A stretch of DNA of 54,848 nucleotides from a virus. How positions within the stretch are numbered: position 1 is the stretch's first letter; every line of letters begins with the position of its first letter. The stretch is from the IMG/VR virus record IMGVR_UViG_3300048029_000697, positions 1 to 54,848 of that record; one strand, 5' to 3'. Made by a program: the position numbers and the translations under genes. This document shows positions 27,821 through 37,627 of the stretch, one piece after another. The notes beneath the pieces were generated by a model. That model did not search any database. It was not told the origin of the DNA and saw nothing but the letters and a program-made list of their open reading frames with translations.

Positions 27821-30800
27821 ATGGCTACAACAACTCTAGGAATAAAGTTCGATATTGAAGATTTAGATGCAGCATATGAGGTTGTTGGTACTTCTGATAA
27901 TTATTCTTTTCAATATAATCTTGGGGTTGGAAGTTCTTTAATAAATAATGATCGAGGATCTTCAAATAATACTGTTAGAAAAACTATACCTTTAAAAGGT
28001 AATTATGGAGTATTTGATGTTAGGGTTTATGCTATAAGTAATATAGGTATTCGTTCTGAATTTATACAAGAAAGGATTACTATTAGTCCGCCAAATTTCG
28101 ATGGAACATTTACTTTTAATAACTTACGTATCGCAGGTCTTCCCCCTGCTAGTCAGAATAATATTATTGATGTAATAACTCCAGAAGAAGAAGGAGATTT
28201 ATTGGTAACTCAATCCGAATTTCTTGGTAAAAAAAGTAAAATTCAGTGGGAATTAATTCCTCCTGTAGGTCACGCTCAAGAAGGTTCATCTTTAAGTTCA
28301 GAATTGCTTAATGATGATTTTTTTGATCATTTTGAAGTCACAATCAAAAGAGGAGTAAATGGTATAGTTGTTGGTAATTCAATATTAAATGACTCTGAAG
28401 CTCTTCAGGTAAAACTTAATTCATCTGAGCCTGCGCAAGCTTTAAGTTTTTACAGAAATTTTGAATTAGATATAGATCCAGCTTCTTTTATCGATTTAGA
28501 TTTGGAGAGAGTTAATTCGTTTGAAATTGTAGCTTACGATTCTTTTGGAAGGACTTGCACAGGTATACTTACGGGAATAAATTACGAGCCAACTATAAAT
28601 TCATTTTCTCATTCAATGAGGGGCTCTAGCACTTCTTTTTCTTGGTCTTCTGTTGATAACGATTTTTCCTTTGTTAAAATAAGCGGGATTGCTATACCAT
28701 CAGAAAAAAATCTATTTTCTAGTGATAGTATTCATGATAATTTTTACTATTATACTAATTTAAAAAATGCGAGTCCGTGGAGAAATATTCCTAATAAGGT
28801 ATACGAAAGAAATCAAACTATTCTTCATTCTGACGGACTTGTTTACCAAGCAAGAGCTACTCATACAGCAAGTTCATCTAATAGTCCTGCAAACTCTAAT
28901 TATTGGAATCAATTAGAAGAACCTTTTGACTTTAAATACATAGAGGAAACTGCTACTGAAAACAATCATGAGCAGATGCAGGTATTTGGTTATTCTTATT
29001 ATTATGGATTTGAAGCTAATGATAGTTTTGGTCCTGGTAAAAATTATAATCTAACAACAACAGGATTACATGAAGAAGGTCCTTTGCAGGATTTTACTTC
29101 TTTGATTAGAATAAATAATTTAAGATTTAGAGAAAGAGATAGTGATTTAATATTTGATTGGGACTTAGTTGATAATGACGGGAATTCCGTTGATTTATCT
29201 GAAAGAAAATTTATATTTACTGAATCAGATGTTCCATCTTTATTAGGTATTAGCGGCTCTTTATTTGATGCAGATACCGAATTGTTTTTATCTGGAATAA
29301 CCGTTGGAGATGAAGCTTCATCCGCCGCATTAAATGATCAAGGCGAAAAAGAAAAAGTAGAAGGTTTGCATAACGCTAAAGTATTTAACAATTATGAATA
29401 TACCAGAGAAATAAATAACGCAATTTATAAAGCCGGAGGATTTCCTTCTGACGCTTATGATTTTAGCTCTTCGACTGTTTACTCTCCTGATTCTGGACCT
29501 AAAAATGTAACTACTAACTTAGGTTTATTTGAAATAAAATCGCAAAATAGTATATCAACTCCTTTTATTAGACCTTCTTACTCTGATTGGGATTCTGCTA
29601 GGAATTATATTTATAGAAGTTCTACTCCTCACTCGGATGTAGTAAGTTATGGGGGTAATGTTTATAAATCAACTCAAAACTCTGGTCCAGAATATACTAA
29701 TGGATTTTTTAATGAATATGATTCATATAACTCTGGAGACATAATTACTTCACCAAAATCTAATGTCTCAATTTTTGAAGAAGATATAAGATATGAGCAA
29801 GATTCTGTTGTTTTGTATAGCGGAGAAGCTTATATAGCTTTAAGATCTCAATCTATTGGTAATGCTATAACTCCTAGTATAGAAAGCGATTTCTGGAGAG
29901 TCGCCACTGAAGGGGTAGACTATAAGGATTCTGTGTTCAAAGCAAAAGCAAATATATCTTCACCTATTACTATCGACCCATCTATAGATTCTGCTAATTG
30001 GGAAGAACAGACTCCAGAAGTTTCCGATAAATTTCAATTACAAGTTTCGTTTTATGATGAGTTTGCGAATTATAATGCTAATGATCTTGTATATAGTGAA
30101 GATATTGTTTATAAAGCTTTACAAAATAATCCGACCGGACAACCTATCTTTGCTACAACTGATGCTGGGGGTGTTGATGATATTAATTATATAAATTCTC
30201 ACTGGATGCCTATATGGGAAAGAGATACTAAATATGATGATATAGTATTTAAACATATAGGTATTCCTCAGAGCGGAAAAAGATCGGTTGGTTTAGAGGT
30301 CGCGATATTGGATAATTATGGAGAAATAATTCAAAAAGAAAAGATTATCGGACAAAATTATGAGCCTAGTATTTTAGCTAACGGTTTTAATGTAGATCCA
30401 TTTAGCGAAGTAACTAAAGTTAAATTTAATTTTAATTATGCTTTTGGAGCTCAAGAATCTACCACTAAAGTTCATTTGTATAGATCTACTCAACCTAATT
30501 TTAGCATATATGATGATCGTGGATTCGCTATAGATAAAGTCGGTAAGATAAATGTTGGTGGGCAAGAAATAGATTCTCCCTTGGTTAAAATAAATTTAGG
30601 AGCTGGAGACTCTACTTTTGGACAAAATATAACTACTATTGTTGATTCTCCTCCTATAAATGATGAAATTACTGGCTACTATTACAAGATATTACCTTTC
30701 GATGCTTTTGGTAGTGGTGATGTATATAATTTAGAAAATAATCAAGGAGCCTTAGACCTTATTAAGATATATCCCAAGGGATATAGTAGTCAAGATCCAA

Positions 30801-33800
30801 GTATTCCTGCTGGTCCTATATCTGAAAATATTCTTAAAAATTTAGTTCCTGGGCCTGTTATAGATTTCAGTGGAGATACTGCATTTGAAAACTATTTTCT
30901 TAACTGGGCAGCGCCAAATTATAGCGTAGGAAGATTAGATATTGTTCCTGACGATGTTAAATATTATGAAATTTGGGAATCAGAAGATGATCATTTGCAT
31001 TTTGGTACATTAAATGTTAATTTAACTCAGGCGTCTAATACAGGATTTAATAGAATTGGACAAGAATTAAGTAGTGTTGGTCCTATACCTCCAGAACTTC
31101 AAGACCCTGGAAGTGGAATTACAAATGCAACTAATATATTAAATAGTCCGGCAATTTCTCAATTATCTCAAATCACTCATAAAGGAGGAATAAATGATAA
31201 AAGATATTTTTGGGTTAGGCCAGTAGATCAAGTTGGAAATAAAGGTCCATTTACTGGAGCTGCTAATTTGAGTACAGATGACGTGAAGGGGCTTGAGTTA
31301 ATCTTGGGTCAAGCAAAAACAACTGACCTCGCCGATTTCGAACAAAACTTGACAGATTCATTCCCTAATGTTTTAGCTTTAGTTCCTAACGACCCTTTCT
31401 TTGATAATTATCCATCAACAAACCAAATTAGTTGGGATAGACATTTTGTTTATTACAATGGAACTGGTTATGTAATAGGAGAAGGATTCGCTGATACTGA
31501 TGAACCGTATGTATATTGGAGCGCGACAGGTAAACAAGCTACTCATGGATATGATGTAACTCCACTCACAAGTCAACAAAGTGGGGATTTAGGACTAACT
31601 GGTCCTGGGGGAGGCCCTTTGAATAGTAGTATAAGTAATCCTCTTCGAAATATTCTCTACAGCGGTAATTATAACACATCGAAATATCATCCTGCAGGAG
31701 AGGGAGACACTACAGAATTAAATGGAGACCCTTATAATAATAACTTAAAACCCTCTTTATTGGGAGAAGAGCATGATTTTATTATTGCTCGTAATGCTGC
31801 AGGTACCGCTACTCCTATGTGGCACGCTTTTGCAAATGCATCAATAGGAACCGCTCATATAAGAGAAGCAGCCATAACGAGCGCTAAAATCCATACATTA
31901 ACTGCAGATAAAATTAGATCTGCAGAAGTACGAAGTCAGGATATCCAAGTAGGCGGAACTGGGCAAATAAGAAGTGTAGGTTTTTCTGGTTTAGCTCCAA
32001 CTAGCACGGGTCAACAAAAAGGTTTTGCCGTAAGCGGAGATGGAAGTTTTGTATTCGCAGGAGACGATGGTAGATTATATTTTGATAATGGGGTATTAAC
32101 TCTTGCCGGAAAATTAAGAACTGAAGACGATAAAGAATATACGTTTCCAGATATGACCGCTGAACCTAATTCGTTTTTTTATGTTGAGCAATCAGATGGA
32201 ACCTATATACCTGAAGATGATAATGATGTTTGTGATATTATTGCTAGATTTCAAAATAGCTCTATTGAATCTGATGAGGTTAGATTTAGAGCGGATAAAG
32301 TATTTGTTGGTGGAAATATAATTCCAATATTTGGTTACGATGATCGCGATTCAAATGGAAAATATGATATTAGTGGATTTACATATGATCCGTCTGAGGA
32401 TTTTACAGATGGATTCGTTAAGCAGGCAAGAGCAGAATTTAGTGTCACCGGATTTGATCATATAATTAATTCTACATTACCTAATACATGTAATTCAATT
32501 TTAATATCTGCTTCTGGAGAAAAAACTTCTACCGAAAGATCAATTTCTGTTAACTTTATTGCAGATGGCGCGGCTTCTATATATGTTGAATTAGATGCTG
32601 CTCAACAAGTTTATAAATATAATTACGATAGAGAATTTGAAGACAATAATAAAACACTATCATTAAAAGCTGTTCCATATAATACATATGGTTCATTGCA
32701 TTATATATTTTCTACTGGTAAGGATTTAGATAATTTAGTAGAGATAGCTAATCAGCGAAATAACTCTAGTTATACTATAAATAATTTAGATCAAAAATTT
32801 AATGATTATGATGACACTCCATTTCTTGCTCATGTTGAAATTAGTGGAGTACATAATACTCAAGTTATTGCTAGTGATTTTGTAACTATATATGGAGCGC
32901 TTCCAGGAAAAGACTCATATACAGTATTTTTAGATAACGAAAACGTTTCATTTCCTTCTGACGAAAATAATCGCGTTCACGGTTCTGATTTTAAGGACTT
33001 TTCTACTAATGCTATATTTATGAAAGGTTATCAAACTTATGAATATCTTTCTGGATCTAATCAAACCGGTACATATTCTTGTAAAAGCATAGAAAAAAGT
33101 GATGCCGGTATATCATATAGCGCTACTAAAAATTCATCTGATCAATTAAATATAGAACTAACAAATCTGCCAGATTATTTAACTACTGGATTTTTAAAAA
33201 TAACCTTACAGGATAATCATTATAAAGCTGGTTCAACAAGATCAGATCTCGGACCTATTGAATTTGAAAGGTTGTATACTTTTAGCAAAATAAAAGAAGG
33301 TTCTGCGGGAAGAAATCTTACATTAACAGCTACGGATCAAACAATTGAGTATAACTCTTTGGGTATCAATCCCACACCTTCAAGCGTTACTGTCACAGCT
33401 TCTGTAGAAAATTTTTACCCAAATAATGGAACAAGTTATCCTAAGTTCGAATTTTTCTCTGGAAACTTTAATAATAAAATTCAAAATAAAAGCACTACGA
33501 GTGAGTATATTCATAATGATATTCCAGCTTCATATGATAGCGCTCATATTCCTGTAACAATATTATGTAAAGCTTACGATTACGACCCTGTAGCCGGTGT
33601 TGAAAAACTTAGCGCTACTGATCAAGTAACTATATTTGGATTAAAGGAAGGCTCTAATGGTATCACTATTTTGCAAACACAGGAATTTGCAAATATACCA
33701 GTTAAAAATACTAGTTCAGGCGCTGTAACAGATTATGATTACAGTAATACAGAAAATACAATTAGCTGTTTTGAGGGAACTAATGAATTAACTTACAGGG

Positions 33801-36124
33801 GAACATCAAGCGGAACTACGCCAAATAGTTTTTATGTAACAAATAGAACTTTATCTTCTAGTATACAGGGTTATACTTTTCAAAATATAAATAATAAACC
33901 TGTTAGTAACATTACAGCATGGAAAAATATTGCCTTAACAACTGGATATATAGAATATACTATTCGTACAGTTGATCATGATGGAGGAGTAAGGACTTTT
34001 AAAATTAGACAAAATATAACATTGACTAAAGATGGAGCAATTGCAAGAAAAGTTGACTTAACTGCAAGCAGACAAGGTATAAAATACGACACAAGAGGAA
34101 AGAGAATAGGCTCACAGCAGGTAAACTTTATTGCTAACGCATTTAATCAATTGACTGGCACAACTAATTATTATAAATGGAGTATATCTAATACTACTGT
34201 TGGCTCTTTTACATCCAGCACTAGTTCAAATACCGCTACCTTTACTGCTCCTTCTGATATTTTTGAACCAATTAAAGTAAAAGTTGAAATAAGTGAAGAC
34301 GGCGGAACTAATATATTAGCTTCAGACGAAGTAACTATATATGCAATTCAAGACGGTTCTGATGTTATCACATCAATTTTGAGTAATGAAGCTCATTCTT
34401 TGACTAAATCTTATAATAGCGTCATAGATGTTTCGGGAAGCAATACTGAAATTAGGGTTTATCAAGGAAGTACAGAATTAGAATTCACTACTGGAACAAT
34501 TGCTAATTCTCGTTTTAAGGTAGAAGTGGTCTCTAAGAGTGCTTTTATTGGCAACCAAACTCTCTCCGTCAGCGGTAAAGCTTGCTCAACTTCTGGAATT
34601 CAGTCAGGCGTAAATTTTGGAAGCGCAGATTCAGGTTTTATAAAGTTTAAAATTACAGCTCAAAATGACGAAGGTTATCCAACTATTATATATAAAACTC
34701 AAACATTTTCTTTGTCAAAACAAGGTAACAAAGGAGTCGGTGTTGTTTATAGAGGTAAATGGGCTGCTAATGAGTCATATATAGGCGCAGAAGAGACATC
34801 TGCTAGAGGAGACGTTGTTTATTATAACCACAATAATAGTAGTTACTGGATAGCCATAGAAGATCATACTAGCACCAACAATTTTGTTAATGACTTGAAT
34901 AATGGTAAATGGCAAGATTTTGAAGCAGAATTTAAAAGTGTTGCAACTGATTTGTTATTAGCTAATGATGTCGCAATTACTCATAGTTTATCCTTAGGCA
35001 CCTCAGATCCAGAAAACCCTAATGTTGGTTCTGGAGGCGTAATTAAATCACCTCCAGCGAAAACGTTTGGCGATTCTACACAAGGATTCATTCTATCTAA
35101 TACAAAAATTTCAAATCAAGATGTAACCCAGTTTGAAGTAGGTGATACAAATTCTCATATTAAGTTTGATTCTTCTTCGGAAAGAATAGAATTAAAAGGA
35201 TCTCTCATATTAAATGGCATAGATGCTACAGCTGGAGGGTCTACTGTTGGGTTTAATAGCTTAGATGGAACAAACGCGACATTTATTGGGGGTGGCTACG
35301 ATAATAGTATTACTGGTTATGGTGGATATCACGGATTGGCTTCTGCGATTATCGGTGGAGCATATAATGATATAACCGGGAGATTCTCTACAATAGGTGG
35401 AGGTTTTGATAATAATGTTGGAGATAATTTCTCTTTTATTGGTGGTGGATTTAACAATGAAATGCCTCAGTTTGTTAGCGGTAATGCAGGAGCGAATATA
35501 ATTGGGGCAGGTGTTAATAATTCAATTGACGGAGGGAGTAGTCAAAGTATAATCGCAGGAAAATATAATACTATAGAGTATGATCCACCAGCTATTAGCT
35601 TTGGTTCGTATATTGATACGATATATGATTCAAGCCAGAGAAAAGTTATACTTGATTCTAAGAGATTTCCTTTGAGCGCCTATCTTTTCGGAAGAAACGG
35701 TACTGACGCTGTAATAGCAAGCGAAGCTTCTTCGAGTACTTATGATTATACCATAAATAATTCTAAATTCGGAGCGATAGTTCAAATCTCAGAAAAAATA
35801 TTAAGAGGTGATGAAATTCTAAGATCAACTCCATACTCTTGGATGCATATTGAGTATGGATTTTATAATGATGTTTCACTCACTTTATATGTTATACCCA
35901 GTTTTAATGAAGGATCTGAAAGTAATTATTGGGCTTTTGGTCTTGCCCCAAATACTATATATGATGGATGGATCTATATTAGTAATTCATATAGTAATCA
36001 AGGACACTGGATTTGGAGCGAAAGTAGATCATGGATGTTTATTTGGAATCAAGCTACCTATCCAGACTTTGCTGGAAAATATTATTCAAACGATACTAAC
36101 ACTAACAATAATATATCATTATGA
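27821..36124 (+). CDS. Giant central tail fibre / receptor-binding protein
   Basis: 2767 residues. The N-terminal 1300 residues are fibronectin-III-like and beta-rich, as in gpJ C-terminal halves, with several carbohydrate-binding-like segments (for example HSDGLVYQARATHT with NYWNQLEE, and RYEQDSVVLYSGEAYIALRS with SDFWRVATEG). At about 1343 is the fibre motif GTAHIREAAITSAKIHTLTA with DKIRSAEV after it. Residues 1500-2300 hold Ig-like repeats joined by KEGS/KPGKDS-type linkers. About 2486-2590 has six YadA-head-like repeats (FIGGGYDNSI, IIGGAYNDI, TIGGGFDNNV, FIGGGFNNEM and similar). The C-terminus is a Trp-rich module (SWMHIEYG, DGWIYISNSYSNQGHWIWSE, SWMFIWN). It probably extends from the J-like tip and binds surface sugars. 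The next gene continues the fibre. Confidence 0.85.
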   Translation: MATTTLGIKFDIEDLDAAYEVVGTSDNYSFQYNLGVGSSLINNDRGSSNNTVRKTIPLKGNYGVFDVRVYAISNIGIRSEFIQERITISPPNFDGTFTFNNLRIAGLPPASQNNIIDVITPEEEGDLLVTQSEFLGKKSKIQWELIPPVGHAQEGSSLSSELLNDDFFDHFEVTIKRGVNGIVVGNSILNDSEALQVKLNSSEPAQALSFYRNFELDIDPASFIDLDLERVNSFEIVAYDSFGRTCTGILTGINYEPTINSFSHSMRGSSTSFSWSSVDNDFSFVKISGIAIPSEKNLFSSDSIHDNFYYYTNLKNASPWRNIPNKVYERNQTILHSDGLVYQARATHTASSSNSPANSNYWNQLEEPFDFKYIEETATENNHEQMQVFGYSYYYGFEANDSFGPGKNYNLTTTGLHEEGPLQDFTSLIRINNLRFRERDSDLIFDWDLVDNDGNSVDLSERKFIFTESDVPSLLGISGSLFDADTELFLSGITVGDEASSAALNDQGEKEKVEGLHNAKVFNNYEYTREINNAIYKAGGFPSDAYDFSSSTVYSPDSGPKNVTTNLGLFEIKSQNSISTPFIRPSYSDWDSARNYIYRSSTPHSDVVSYGGNVYKSTQNSGPEYTNGFFNEYDSYNSGDIITSPKSNVSIFEEDIRYEQDSVVLYSGEAYIALRSQSIGNAITPSIESDFWRVATEGVDYKDSVFKAKANISSPITIDPSIDSANWEEQTPEVSDKFQLQVSFYDEFANYNANDLVYSEDIVYKALQNNPTGQPIFATTDAGGVDDINYINSHWMPIWERDTKYDDIVFKHIGIPQSGKRSVGLEVAILDNYGEIIQKEKIIGQNYEPSILANGFNVDPFSEVTKVKFNFNYAFGAQESTTKVHLYRSTQPNFSIYDDRGFAIDKVGKINVGGQEIDSPLVKINLGAGDSTFGQNITTIVDSPPINDEITGYYYKILPFDAFGSGDVYNLENNQGALDLIKIYPKGYSSQDPSIPAGPISENILKNLVPGPVIDFSGDTAFENYFLNWAAPNYSVGRLDIVPDDVKYYEIWESEDDHLHFGTLNVNLTQASNTGFNRIGQELSSVGPIPPELQDPGSGITNATNILNSPAISQLSQITHKGGINDKRYFWVRPVDQVGNKGPFTGAANLSTDDVKGLELILGQAKTTDLADFEQNLTDSFPNVLALVPNDPFFDNYPSTNQISWDRHFVYYNGTGYVIGEGFADTDEPYVYWSATGKQATHGYDVTPLTSQQSGDLGLTGPGGGPLNSSISNPLRNILYSGNYNTSKYHPAGEGDTTELNGDPYNNNLKPSLLGEEHDFIIARNAAGTATPMWHAFANASIGTAHIREAAITSAKIHTLTADKIRSAEVRSQDIQVGGTGQIRSVGFSGLAPTSTGQQKGFAVSGDGSFVFAGDDGRLYFDNGVLTLAGKLRTEDDKEYTFPDMTAEPNSFFYVEQSDGTYIPEDDNDVCDIIARFQNSSIESDEVRFRADKVFVGGNIIPIFGYDDRDSNGKYDISGFTYDPSEDFTDGFVKQARAEFSVTGFDHIINSTLPNTCNSILISASGEKTSTERSISVNFIADGAASIYVELDAAQQVYKYNYDREFEDNNKTLSLKAVPYNTYGSLHYIFSTGKDLDNLVEIANQRNNSSYTINNLDQKFNDYDDTPFLAHVEISGVHNTQVIASDFVTIYGALPGKDSYTVFLDNENVSFPSDENNRVHGSDFKDFSTNAIFMKGYQTYEYLSGSNQTGTYSCKSIEKSDAGISYSATKNSSDQLNIELTNLPDYLTTGFLKITLQDNHYKAGSTRSDLGPIEFERLYTFSKIKEGSAGRNLTLTATDQTIEYNSLGINPTPSSVTVTASVENFYPNNGTSYPKFEFFSGNFNNKIQNKSTTSEYIHNDIPASYDSAHIPVTILCKAYDYDPVAGVEKLSATDQVTIFGLKEGSNGITILQTQEFANIPVKNTSSGAVTDYDYSNTENTISCFEGTNELTYRGTSSGTTPNSFYVTNRTLSSSIQGYTFQNINNKPVSNITAWKNIALTTGYIEYTIRTVDHDGGVRTFKIRQNITLTKDGAIARKVDLTASRQGIKYDTRGKRIGSQQVNFIANAFNQLTGTTNYYKWSISNTTVGSFTSSTSSNTATFTAPSDIFEPIKVKVEISEDGGTNILASDEVTIYAIQDGSDVITSILSNEAHSLTKSYNSVIDVSGSNTEIRVYQGSTELEFTTGTIANSRFKVEVVSKSAFIGNQTLSVSGKACSTSGIQSGVNFGSADSGFIKFKITAQNDEGYPTIIYKTQTFSLSKQGNKGVGVVYRGKWAANESYIGAEETSARGDVVYYNHNNSSYWIAIEDHTSTNNFVNDLNNGKWQDFEAEFKSVATDLLLANDVAITHSLSLGTSDPENPNVGSGGVIKSPPAKTFGDSTQGFILSNTKISNQDVTQFEVGDTNSHIKFDSSSERIELKGSLILNGIDATAGGSTVGFNSLDGTNATFIGGGYDNSITGYGGYHGLASAIIGGAYNDITGRFSTIGGGFDNNVGDNFSFIGGGFNNEMPQFVSGNAGANIIGAGVNNSIDGGSSQSIIAGKYNTIEYDPPAISFGSYIDTIYDSSQRKVILDSKRFPLSAYLFGRNGTDAVIASEASSSTYDYTINNSKFGAIVQISEKILRGDEILRSTPYSWMHIEYGFYNDVSLTLYVIPSFNEGSESNYWAFGLAPNTIYDGWIYISNSYSNQGHWIWSESRSWMFIWNQATYPDFAGKYYSNDTNTNNNISL

Positions 36125-36738
36125 GTATTCCTGATATAAACACTGACAATCCTGATTCAATAAATCCTCCGAGGACTATAACTAATAACCCTTTGCCTCC
36201 ATCAGATTCTAACTTGTTTGGAGGTGGGTATGACGGAATTAATGCAATATTAGCCGGACAAAATAATATTATTAAAAATTCAAGAGGGTGTTCTATTATA
36301 CAAGGATATGGAAATAAAATTGAAGATAAAGTTAATACTCATATTATAGGAAGTTTTACTACTGCCGCTTTAACTGACGCTTTTTATGTTGGTTGTTTTA
36401 ATGGACTACATGTAAATGGGGATGTTGTTGCATTTACATCTTCCGATGAAAGATTAAAAGATGATATTACATTAATAGAAAATCCTTTGAGTAAAATCTT
36501 ATCGTTAGACGCTGTAGAATTTAATTGGAACGATAATCAAGAGGTTTATTCTGGTCACGATATAGGACTTATCGCTCAACAGGTTGAAGAGGTAGCTCCT
36601 GAAATAGTAACTACTAGAGAAAATGGGTTTAAAGCAGTAAAATACGATCGAGTAACTTCGTTATTGGTAGGCGCAATAAAAGAACAACAAAAAATAATAG
36701 AATCTTTAGAGGAAAGAATATCTAAACTAGAAAATTAA
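36121..36738 (+). CDS. Fibre tip with S74 intramolecular chaperone domain
   Basis: 205 residues. Residues 30-110 continue the YadA-head-like repeats of the preceding protein (NLFGGGYDGINAILAGQNNI, then SIIQGYGNKI and THIIGSFTTA). About 112-205 is a peptidase S74 / intramolecular chaperone domain: SSDERLKDDITLIENPLSKI with Ser at the usual self-cleavage position, then GHDIGLIAQQVEEVAPEIV, YDRVTSLLVGAIKEQ and a C-terminal coiled coil (LEERISKLEN). Such domains trimerise fibres and cut themselves off. Unusually, the domain is on a separate reading frame from the main fibre, coupled by an ATGA overlap. It is followed by a terminator. Confidence 0.88.
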   Translation: MSIPDINTDNPDSINPPRTITNNPLPPSDSNLFGGGYDGINAILAGQNNIIKNSRGCSIIQGYGNKIEDKVNTHIIGSFTTAALTDAFYVGCFNGLHVNGDVVAFTSSDERLKDDITLIENPLSKILSLDAVEFNWNDNQEVYSGHDIGLIAQQVEEVAPEIVTTRENGFKAVKYDRVTSLLVGAIKEQQKIIESLEERISKLEN

Positions 36739-36800
36739 ACGCAATGATAACTTGAATTAAGAATAAACTTAATGATACAGTGAACTGCGTTTGATTTTTA
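36737..36800. terminator. Hairpin terminator between convergent operons
   Basis: Outer stem AAACGCA (36737-36743) / TGCGTTT (36786-36792) and an inner stem ATTAAG / CTTAAT with loop AATAAA, followed by a T-rich run on the plus strand. It lies between the stop of the fibre-tip gene and the stop of the leftward annealing-protein gene. The large internal loop makes it less canonical than the hairpin at 2769-2794. Confidence 0.55.
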
Positions 36801-36804
36801 AATT

Positions 36805-37626
36805 TTATTCATTCATGACTTTCATTAGTATTCTTGCTTGCGTTGCAGGAATATCTGAATAATCATTCCAGTTTTTGACTTCATCATTTTTATATTTTCC
36901 TGAAGCCCACCAATCACGAAGTACTACTTTAAACTCTTCGAAATTTCCGCAATTTAATTTATCCTTAGCTAAGTTTTCGATCATTGAATAAGGAGTTAAT
37001 GTGGCTGATATATTAACTTGAGCATTATTATTGTTGGATGATTTATCTATCTCATCATCGCCTACAATATGAACATTGAGAAAATTTCTAACACAACGAA
37101 CAAACGCACGGTTACATGCAATGGTCTCTAAAAATTTAGTTGCAAAACTACTTGTATTATTTAACGTTGCATTTGCCATGTCTTGAAAAGTAACTGCTTT
37201 GCCTCCAGTTTCATAATTAGGTAAAAATGTAACCCTACAAATAACTGCAACGTGGTCTGCTTGACATTTTACGACTTCATAAGATACATCTGAGAAGCCT
37301 CTTAGCTTAGCGAGCTCTTTAATTCCTGAAAGCTTAATGAGTAACTGATGATCTTTTAGTCCATCAATTGTTCGCGGTACATCTTTTTTACGTAAATCAA
37401 ACCATGACTTATTAGGGAATAAATGTTCATCTTTAATCATTGACCTCCAATTTACCGAACCATCTTCATCAAATTCATAATCTACTTCATTTAGTAGTCC
37501 GAATTCATTTCTACAAAAACGACCTGGGCCATTTTTATATTTTTCGGGGATAGATTTTTTGGAAGATTTTATGGTTGCTTGAGATTCGTATGTAACTGAA
37601 TTATCTGCGGTTGTTTTTGTTGACAT
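36805..37626 (-). CDS. Single-strand annealing recombinase candidate (Rad52/Erf-like)
   Basis: 273 residues from the ATG at 37626, one base after the stop of the preceding gene (TAATATG). An ATG at 37710 would add 28 residues but overlap that gene by 83 bases, so the downstream start is preferred. Features that suggest an annealing protein: a conserved-looking core (KLSGIKELAKLRGFSDVSYE, CRVTFLPNYETGG) and the run CNRAFVRCVRNFLNVHIVGD followed by DEI, resembling the R-x3-R...L-x-I-x-G-[ED]DE stretch of Rad52/Erf-type proteins. The last gene of the leftward operon. An SSB-like gene lies upstream in the same operon. The call is inference, and profile comparison would be decisive. Confidence 0.45.
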   Translation of the reverse strand: MSTKTTADNSVTYESQATIKSSKKSIPEKYKNGPGRFCRNEFGLLNEVDYEFDEDGSVNWRSMIKDEHLFPNKSWFDLRKKDVPRTIDGLKDHQLLIKLSGIKELAKLRGFSDVSYEVVKCQADHVAVICRVTFLPNYETGGKAVTFQDMANATLNNTSSFATKFLETIACNRAFVRCVRNFLNVHIVGDDEIDKSSNNNNAQVNISATLTPYSMIENLAKDKLNCGNFEEFKVVLRDWWASGKYKNDEVKNWNDYSDIPATQARILMKVMNE

Positions 37627-37627
37627 A

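Noticed and set aside
36739-36800. tRNA or small RNA gene between the convergent operons
   Set aside because: The folding is a simple two-part hairpin without cloverleaf arms or CCA end; terminator is the better explanation.
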